Shown here in pieces: positions 57,801-64,000 of a stretch of 64,000 nucleotides of DNA (its first letter is position 1; each line of letters opens with the position of its first letter). The notes below the pieces were generated by a model that was not told where the DNA came from, made no database searches, and worked only from the letters and a program-made list of their open reading frames with translations. The DNA is taken from contig FN649726.1 of NCBI GenBank assembly GCA_000310025.1, forward strand, positions 826,193 through 890,192, given 5' to 3'. Made by a program: the position numbers and the translations under genes. The DNA is from Ectocarpus siliculosus. Taxonomy: Eukaryota > Sar > Phaeophyceae > Ectocarpales > Ectocarpaceae.

Positions 57801-60056
57801 TTGGAGGAAGGGTTTGACATGTTTTGACGATTAATGGTTGGGGCCATTGTGCTTTCCGAATTCTCGTTTTGATTGGTCAAGAAGTTGAGTTTTTGTTTTG
57901 TTTGAGGATTTGGTGCCAACTCTTTTGGAAGTTGTTTTTTTCCAGAAATGTCCGTTTTCGTTCCGACGCCTTTCTGATGTAGCACAAAGAATTGTTGGGT
58001 ACTTTTCTAAGGATGATTCTTTTGTGTCAACGGTTTGAGATTATTTCCAGAGACGAACGCTTTGGATTCGTGAATAAACTGATGGAGACGCTTTGTGTTG
58101 GATGCGTAGCCAGTTTTGTTGAATAAGTTTTCTCAAGGGGTGTTTTTCTATGTTTGCTGATTGCGTTTTTTCATTGGTTGCAAGATCGTACATCGTATCA
58201 AGTAGGGGGGCTGTTTGTGGTACTTGGATATGAGTCCGATCTGTGCATCCTCCGTGGGGGATACGCGTATTGGAAGTATGGGTGTGAGGGTATGTGTGCG
58301 GTTGTGGTCCAAGTGCGGGGCCCCCGGGAGCACGCGGCGGTGTGCTCCCGGCACTTGCCTGAGGGGCTTGCGTGACGAATATATACAATACATGGTCCTT
58401 TTTTATCAGCTGTTCCTAGGATAACATAGTCCCCAGTCTCAACACCACAGACCGCTGAGGGCGGCAGTGCACTAACACAGAATACATGCAGCACCAGCAT
58501 CTACACCAGGAAGCGTAGGTGTACTGCGGGACAAACTACCAAAGACCTCTTAAACGTTCTATTCCGGGGGGTGCGCGTTATTTTTGTGGTAATTCTTGTC
58601 TCCCGTTTGGTGCCCGTATTTGTCTGGTGCATTTTGATCGCATGGGTTTTAAACGCCTCCGTGAGCGGGTGCCTACACACGTACGCGCAGCATGCATACG
58701 TGCAAAGTCTGGTGGTGGTGGTCGTGGTGTGGCATGTGCATCGCATGACCCTCAACGGGCCAGCCCACGTAGGAGCGAAGCGACGCTCACAATGCGGTGT
58801 TTTGGCGTTTGTTAAATGTCGTTATTGTTGTTGCTCTCTTCACATACACAATGATGCGCACAACTCTGTGCCGCATGTAGGCATGCTATTGGACTACCCA
58901 GTTCGCCTCTTCAAACTGCAGACGCATGTAGAACCGCCCTTGCCTTCAGTCTCCTGCGCCCTCCTATACGCGGACGATGGGACAGGGTTACATCCGACAC
59001 TCGCTCAATGCATGACACTGCTGTAGTCTAGAACCGCCGAGGTACACCGTTTTCGACACAAGATACCACCCCACAAAGACAAAACCACACCGTTATGGGA
59101 TTTGAGCACAAAGATCTCAAGTGCAGTTCAATAGGCAAGATGTTCAGGTTTTGGCGGGAGCTGCAACTCCCTCGGATTGCTTCCCAAAGGGGGTACATAC
59201 AAGTATTGCCATGCAGCCCCCCCTGCACGGAGAGGTCCGCTACCCGCCTTCTGTTCAGTGCAAGAGAAAATAAACAGTAAGTATGATACTGCCCACTAGC
59301 GACAAAGAAGCAACATGTACAAGTGAGTACTTCACCAGAGGGCAAGATCTTAAGGGATTGCTGCGCGTGTAAACCTCACAACAACAACCGGCGGACGTAT
59401 CATCAACACAACCCCCAAGCATCACACCCTGTGACTGTTTGTAAGCCAACTTCGTCCAAAGGGGTGTACAAAAACTCATGTAGAGAAAGACAGGATCCCG
59501 CCGCCCGAGACAAGGATATCGTCTGGATCAGGGTCTGGACATGAAATGCATCTTACCTCGACACGTTCGTACCGCGTGGTCCTCTCATGGTGGCTGCGAT
59601 CAAGGCTACACGTGGTCCTGATCGCCCTCTAAGAATAGCATACGTAGCATATCAACTGCTGTACGGGTACGGGTGCGCCACACTTGTACCAGGCGTATTA
59701 CTACCTGCACGAGACGACAGGAAACGGAACACAAGTACAATGTATCGTATGTGCTGTAGTTACCACACCCACCCACCCCGTGTCTTTCTCGCGAGGCTCA
59801 ATGGAGTCGTCCTAGTCTCGCTGTTGAAAGGTGATGCTTCTCCCTCCAGAGACCGGCCCTTGTCCTGCTGGGATATCCGCCGTGTTGTTGTAAACATTGA
59901 TGTCTTGTTCGCCGCTGCAACTGCTGCATTATCGAGGTGATGTCTCTCTTCTGCCCGCATCTTCTCCCGTAGGGGAGACCAGGAAATACGTCCTACCACT
60001 ACTACCCCAGCCGTCACGACGAGAACCAGTAGTGCTAGTAGAGAAGGCCTCCCCAT
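48134..60056 (-). CDS. Golgi-type sulfotransferase (type II membrane protein)
   Basis: The minus-strand exons are 60056-59777, 51670-51534, 51117-50947, 50355-50293, one ending at 50013 with an unresolved start, 49859-49812, 48870-48748 and 48256-48134. Exon 1 encodes MGRPS, a hydrophobic anchor and a stem. Exon 2 holds the 5'-phosphosulfate-binding P-loop IKYISLIGERHSGTTW. Exon 3 holds the 3'-phosphate-binding VVAMWRNPYDWISGM. Later exons have YRPG-like CRPGDESAIYELDPGGEAY, NIYELRK and KILYEDML. The product is about 350 residues, usual for carbohydrate sulfotransferases, which transfer sulfate from PAPS to glycans in the Golgi. The acceptor is unknown; in a brown alga sulfated fucans would be a candidate. 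The first intron carries an LTR element. The junction between the fourth and fifth exons and the 3' end are uncertain: ACACT|GTGAGC near the stop could be another donor. Confidence 0.82.
48275..48349. repeat. GA/CA microsatellite in the last sulfotransferase intron
   Basis: Mixed ACACAC, GACAGACA and GAGAGA runs form a roughly 75-base simple-sequence tract. Confidence 0.8.
50947..51670 (-). CDS. Sulfotransferase exons 2 and 3: PAPS-binding core
   Basis: Exon 2 (51670-51534, acceptor GCAACAG) carries GERHSGTTW, the PSB loop. Exon 3 (51117-50947) starts HWFQDRIYQD right after TLCTWK, so the WKHWF segment found in these enzymes forms across the splice. It then contains a Cys-rich CREGQQCPACK insert and RNPYDWISGMHKIPWHA. 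Both exons are exact multiples by phase. Confidence 0.85.
52158..52631 (-). other. Unassigned open frame inside the sulfotransferase first intron
   Basis: A 157-codon minus-strand frame includes EELTIAVFFGCLYELRKGQN and DAGAPFRIGD. It is in the same orientation as the host gene but is not needed by the phase of the flanking exons. No family was recognised and it may be chance. Confidence 0.2.
52608..52664 (+). repeat. Dispersed repeat, copy 1 (left of the LTR element)
   Basis: The block runs from TGCAGTTC to GGATTGC and includes GGGAGCTGCAACTCCC, a small hairpin. A second copy is at 59122-59180. In one frame both copies encode RQDV.VL.GAATP.DC, and two of the differences between them are silent. 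Confidence 0.65.
53145..53440 (+). repeat. 5' LTR (296 bp)
   Basis: It matches the 3' LTR with about three substitutions over some 260 shared bases. It contains a 32-base tandem duplication of the CTTGCCTGAGGGGCTTGCGT block not present in the 3' copy, and it lacks a TA dinucleotide near the start. A ten-base perfect hairpin stem, CCGGGAGCAC with GTGCTCCCGG, lies at 53255-53282. A TATATA sequence at about 53343 may be the promoter. Confidence 0.92.
53514..56703 (+). pseudogene. Disrupted gag with zinc knuckles and partial protease
   Basis: The first part (from ATG 53514, stop at 54059) has MKKAEAENAELRRELEEERE, a coiled coil, then DGNFPLFKTIFEVFLAG. The next block, from about 54010, is in another reading frame and carries the gag core EDPQDYFLRFNKVLNTLRAV. 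It is cut by one TAG at 54496, after which the same frame runs on through Gln-rich sequence to 56703. Zinc knuckles CGRCGHVGHTAIIC and CSVCGESGHTARNC lie at about 54832-54936. The protease-like WWVGDSAASTHS is at about 55600. A degenerate repeat, GL(D/H)..WSGA.T.PFDPGK, then occurs three times (56095-56425), with looser copies on each side. One frameshift and one stop mean the copy is probably inactive. Confidence 0.8.
58212..58477 (+). repeat. 3' LTR (266 bp)
   Basis: It starts TGTTTGTGGTACTTGG and ends GCACTAACA, followed by the CAGAA target duplication. It carries the same hairpin at about 58324-58351. The low divergence from the 5' LTR indicates recent insertion on an evolutionary scale. 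Confidence 0.92.
58483..59776. other. Intronic stretch with a possible reverse-transcriptase relic
   Basis: This lies between the LTR element and sulfotransferase exon 1. A plus-strand frame ends in LLYADDGTGLHPTLAQ (about 58955-59025), resembling the YADD box of LINE-type reverse transcriptases. No other RT motif is seen nearby, so it may be chance. A second copy of a dispersed repeat follows at 59122. Confidence 0.3.
59122..59180 (+). repeat. Dispersed repeat, copy 2 (right of the LTR element)
   Basis: Counterpart of 52608-52664, with the same orientation and about 80 percent identity by eye. It is outside the LTR element, so it is not part of it. It extends rightward in frame as PKGGTYKYCHAAPP. 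Confidence 0.65.
59777..60056 (-). CDS. Sulfotransferase exon 1: membrane anchor and stem
   Basis: An ATG at 60056 opens MGRPSLLALLVLVVTAGVVV, a short cytosolic start followed by a clean signal-anchor helix. A charged stem with an NKTS glycosylation site follows. The frame ends in phase 1 at ACACGGG|GTGGGT, which fits the phase-1 start of the P-loop exon at 51670 and gives KTRG-VGPLEIKY. Strand, topology and phase support the join. No transcript evidence is available, and the implied intron is 8.1 kb. Confidence 0.65.
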
Positions 60057-62080
60057 CCTCTCTCAAGGATAGTTCGATTGCTCGTGGATAGCATTGTTGT
60101 TGCACGCTGAAGCAACCGGCACCGCTTCACCGCTCGAGATAGCAGATAGGGGATAGGGGAACAATGGATCGTACCCTTGGATTGAGCGCGGGGGGGGTGC
60201 CGCTCTTGTTCATCATCTACGATTTCAACCTGGCTGTGCCTCTACCGCAAGTATATTCGAGAATATTGCGGTACCACACAGCAGGTTGGGATGAGGGGCC
60301 GTGATCTGGGGGTCTGGGTCATCATACGCATATGTTCACCGTAGCATCTTCATTCATATTATCCGAGGCAAGGACGTGCCGTTGCCGGTAGTAGTGTAAA
60401 ACGCGATGTGTTGAAGAGGGCACGTGGGGTGCATAACTGCGAACATACATACATACATGCAATCTACAGCAGAAAGATATCGCGCCCCGAGGAGCCAGGA
60501 AGACCGACACCCAAAGCGAGGCTCAACTGTACCTACTCCACGACGAGGAGGATGCCGACATCAAATGATGCGCTCTCAGAAAGCTCTCGGCAAGACGGCT
60601 TCAGCGCAACCATTTTCGGCACCGCCACTCATATTTGGTGTGCAGTTGTCGAGCTTTGAAAATCGGTCCAGCGCCCCCTATACATCCTCCAAGTGTTTGG
60701 CCTGATCTCACCCCACCAAGACTCCGATTTTAGCCAGACACAGGCCAAATCAGACAATAAGGGGCAGGTAGGCAATCACCCACGACTCGAGGTGCACACG
60801 AGGCTGCACCTCTCGTCCTTGTACATCCAGTACTTGGTTTTCGTAGCAGGAAAGTAGCGATGCAGTCGGTCGACAAACACTCATCTTGTATTGGAGGTAG
60901 GATGTGTGTGTGGAACACGCCACTTCCCACTTACGACGGAATATCACCACCAACGGTTGCCGACAGGAGGCAGGCAGGCAGGAAGCTGCTAAGACCAAGC
61001 AATATAAGGAATACAACGGTCAACCCATTTCTGTGTTTTGGAATCTACTGGTTCATTGCACGCGACACGAACCACAACAAAGTCGGTGACAAGGTTGCCT
61101 GACCGCAACGATCTTCACATCAACACAATCGTCAGCTAACGTAGCATCACGTATTTTCTTCGCGTAGAGCAGATTCGGAATAACGGCATGACTCGCGCAT
61201 ACATTCGAAATAACGAAAACCACAATCAGCGTTAAATAAAAAAACAAGCACAGCAGCTAGAACACGACAACACAAGCACAGCAGCTAAATAGAACAACGT
61301 ACAACCGCACCACATTCGCATTATACATTGCACAGCACAGGGTCTGTAACAGACGGCACGGCAAACAACACAAAGCTCCATCCACGCCACGAATCACATC
61401 ACGCACATTGACGGCGATACCGCTGCACCCCGAAACTGACAGCGGTATATCACACCACACCTTGCAAGGAAGAGGGAGGCTCAACGGAGGTGGAGCAAGC
61501 AAATGCGATGGTCACGCAACCGCCCCCTCCACACAGTTCGGTCCGGTTGCCTCGGCAAACACGAACACGCTAATACGCAAGCAAATGCGCTTTTCTCTCC
61601 CTGGAGGCCCATCATTACAGTAAAACAACGGCAAAGGGTCTTCGTATCTACGCGGCACGAAACAGCGCAAGCAGCTGCCTAATGGCTGCGGCTCTAACGC
61701 CATGATACCGCGTGTACAGCGGGAGGGCAAAGATAGCCCCCACCACAATCAAGCAAATACGTTGTAGCCGAACCGAACGAGCCTCTGCGTACGGATTGGC
61801 CAGAGTTTCTCAGCATAGTCAAAATTGTTTGTGCCCCCGGTACTTCGATACGTCCGCCGAGAAGCGTACGGCGATCGTGCAGCACTGAGATTGCACCAAA
61901 AACAAACCACACCATGCGTCAACATGTCCAGCTAGCGCCCGCCGGCACTCTCGTCCAATCGATGCCGCAAAACATGTCCCGATTTGGTGGAGCCACAGAT
62001 ATCGGCCTAAGTCGAACCCAAAATTCTGTCCGGCAGTCCGAGAGAGGCTCCGGCGCATCAAACCACACCGGTGGGGTCTC
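60057..62080. other. Intergenic stretch upstream of the sulfotransferase gene
   Basis: It lies between the start of the sulfotransferase gene and the 3' end of the ankyrin gene, both on the minus strand. It should hold the sulfotransferase promoter and the ankyrin 3' untranslated region. No gene or RNA was recognised. The inverted half-sites TATATTCGAGAATATT and CTCGAGATAGC near 60130-60265 are unexplained. Confidence 0.4.
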
Positions 62081-62552
62081 TCAATTGTGGTAGCTTGGGA
62101 AGGCCGTCTTTGGGGCACCGTCAAATGAACGAAGCCCCCAGTCGGTGGTAGGATGACAATCACTCAGCCCAGTTTCCGACCCCGCCCCGTCCCTAACCCC
62201 AACCACCTCTAGCTCAAAGATTTCGTTATCGAAATCCTCGTCATCTTCCTCTTCCTCCTCCTCCTCGTGTCCTGGCCCACTCCCCGCTTGCGCAGAACCG
62301 TCTCCGAATTTTCCATGGCCCTCCCCGCCTTCCCTCCCGACGGACGCTGCGGCGGAAATGCCATCCGAACGACCAACTCCATCAATATCCACGTCAGGGC
62401 CTCGGTCCTCGGAGAGTCCCGTCCAGGTCGACGTTTTTCTGCGCCAAGGCTGGACCGCGCTGGTGGTAGTCTTTAACGCGGGGGTGTCGCGATCCCCCCC
62501 GCCGGCGCTATCGGAAGGCCCGGACGCCGCCGCCGCCGCCGCCGCCTCTTCC

Positions 62553-62583
<31 letters not shown>

Positions 62584-64000
62584 CTGCGGCCCGGGCAGCC
62601 GGCGGGATGTAACGACTCGGGCTTCGCTCCTTGCCTTGGATTGGGTCGGTGTTGTTTCGAGCTCGGCTCCAAGCGCCGGCGCCCGGCCATGGCGTGTTTC
62701 CGACGGCACCAATACCGTTGGAAGTGCTGCGAGCCTTCTCGCTTTCCTTCAGCAGGGCGGCGATCACCTGGACGACAAATCAAAACATTTGGCACGAAAG
62801 CGCATGATTTTCCTGAAGATGTACGCTGGTGCGGCAGGCAGGGTTGACAAGGACGCGCTTCGGAACGGCATGAGAGAAGGTTTGCCGAACGTGCGCCCGT
62901 GCACGTTGTGGGCTGCGGGCAGACAGCGAGCATGGCACCCTCGACTATGGACGGTCAGTTTCACAAATGCATCGGGGTGAAACACGACACTTTTTGAACC
63001 GTGGTAGAACACTGGACCACAATATACACTGCCTTCTTGTCCGAAACTTTAGTCGCTTCTGTCCCGCCGCGAAACGCCTACTCCGGGGGATGATCGCTGT
63101 CAATATGCTCATCCTTGGGTACACCCACATTAGCTAACATTACCTAGCATGTGTAACCAGCACAAGATACATACCTGCCGCCGTTCGCTCGGAACGTCAT
63201 TGTCAAAGCTCTGTCCAGGACGTTGCAAAATGTCGTCCTTTGCTGACGTGGCCGCTCCTCTCCGCAGAAGGAGGTCCACGATGTCCGCATGTCCGCTGTG
63301 GCACGCGCGATGCAACGGCGTGGTCTTCCAGCTGTCTCTAGAGTCTACCTCGGCCCTTCGGGAACAGGGAATCGAAAAAACGGCGCGCGGTTCGGGGGGC
63401 CTTCTTCATTGCTCGCCTTAGTTACCGGGCCATTGGACACTATCGTTATCATACGCCAATTTGTGTCTGTTTGCCAAGTACACCAAGAATATCATGCTGT
63501 GTCTCTTTCATGCCTTTAGGTGTTTGAGCCATCAAAATTCTCCTGGAATGGCGATGGTTCTCATCACCGACTGCTCACGTGCTGAACAAACGTGTCTTAC
63601 ATCTTGCCCATTGGTAGACTGCACCCACATGGGCATACATGTAGAGCAGCAGCAAACAACGCACACCCACCAAACCTAGCTCGTGCGCACGCCCACTGCT
63701 GTCGCCTCACATAGACTAGCCCTCTCCCCCTCGCCAACGCCAAAAAACGAAACGATCCCCTCTCTCACTCACCCCGCATCGAGAACAGCGCGCGAGGCCT
63801 CCAGATGCCCCTCGAGGCACGCCCGGTGCAGCGGAGACGCCCCCCACTTGTCGCCGGCTGATACGTCGGCGCCCCTCCGGGCCAAGAGGCTGACCATGTC
63901 GGCCGACCCCGCGTAGCAGGCGAGGTGGATTGCTCGGTAGTCGCCTCTTCTCGTAGGGACATCGACGTCGGAGTTCGCGCAAGCAACGGCAGAGGCATCT
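62081..64000 (-). CDS. Ankyrin-repeat protein with acidic, homopolymer-rich C-terminus (5' end outside window)
   Basis: The minus-strand exons are 64000-63773 (open at the edge), 63355-63175 and 62767-62081. Phases 2 and 0 match exactly. Ankyrin repeats read AIHLACYAGSADMVSLLARR, then PLHRACLEGHLEASRAVLDA, then TPLHRACHSGHADIVDLLLR. The first splice falls inside a repeat (LDAG-AEVDSRDSWKTTPLH). Ankyrin repeats bind protein partners; no enzymatic domain is visible. After the last repeat the protein has VIAALLKESEKARS, an Ala/Glu homopolymer from GCC-type triplets (about 62525-62590), and an EEEEEEEDDEDFDNEIFELE tail. The role is unknown. Confidence 0.85.

Larger units (their letters stand above)
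53145..58477 (+). mobile_element. Copia-like LTR retroelement, gag-only (non-autonomous)
   Basis: This is a 5,333-base element with LTRs at both ends. Both LTRs begin TGTTTGTGG and end CACTAACA, and the element is flanked by the identical five-base duplication CAGAA (53140-53144 and 58478-58482). A purine tract (AGTAGGGGGGC) directly precedes the 3' LTR. The interior encodes a coiled-coil N-terminus, a UBN2-like gag region, two CCHC zinc knuckles and a protease-like WWVGDSAASTHS. Integrase, reverse transcriptase and RNase H are absent, replaced by Ser/Gly- and Ala-rich triplet expansions. It lies in the first intron of the sulfotransferase gene, antisense to it. With no polymerase of its own, it would need one supplied in trans. 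The family assignment rests on the protease and gag motifs. Confidence 0.88.

Overview
The window looks like nuclear DNA from an intron-rich eukaryote, most probably a brown alga or a close stramenopile relative. This is inference. It rests on GC-rich coding exons split by 0.1-3 kb GT-AG introns, a Golgi-type sulfotransferase, a GT61-type glycosyltransferase, an ankyrin protein, a Copia-like retroelement and abundant simple repeats. There is no bacterial gene layout, no rRNA, and no tRNA I could confirm. One 100-N gap (13195-13294) sits beside a stretch of apparently poor base calls.

Layout. 1-5.4 kb: two arrays of short perfect palindromes built on CCATGG, with non-coding sequence between them. 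6.5-21.1 kb (+): a modular cell-surface protein gene. Five copies of a roughly 95-residue, four-cysteine module are each encoded by two exons joined by mini-exon linkers. Five Ser/Thr/Pro-rich stalk mini-exons follow, then one exon with a transmembrane helix and short tail. A possible signal-peptide exon lies at 6.5 kb. 21-30.6 kb: mostly unassigned DNA with further CCATGG palindromes, a foldback repeat and microsatellites. 31.0-41.4 kb (+): a GT61-like glycosyltransferase gene with long acidic, probably disordered extensions at both ends and an apparent one-base frameshift. 41.4-48.1 kb: unassigned. 60.1-48.1 kb (-): a type II membrane sulfotransferase gene whose first intron of about 8 kb holds a 5.3-kb LTR retroelement in the opposite orientation (53145-58477, target-site duplication CAGAA). 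64.0-62.1 kb (-): the 3' part of an ankyrin-repeat gene with an acidic, homopolymer-rich tail.

How the genes may work together. The glycosyltransferase and sulfotransferase genes are convergent neighbours. Both products would be expected in the secretory pathway, and could act on sulfated extracellular polysaccharide or glycoprotein glycans. The modular type I membrane protein would sit at the same cell surface. These links are inference. Splice junctions were read by eye and checked by codon phase. The 5' ends of the two plus-strand genes, the 5'-middle (E4/E5) and 3' end of the sulfotransferase gene, and the last junction of the GT61 gene remain uncertain.
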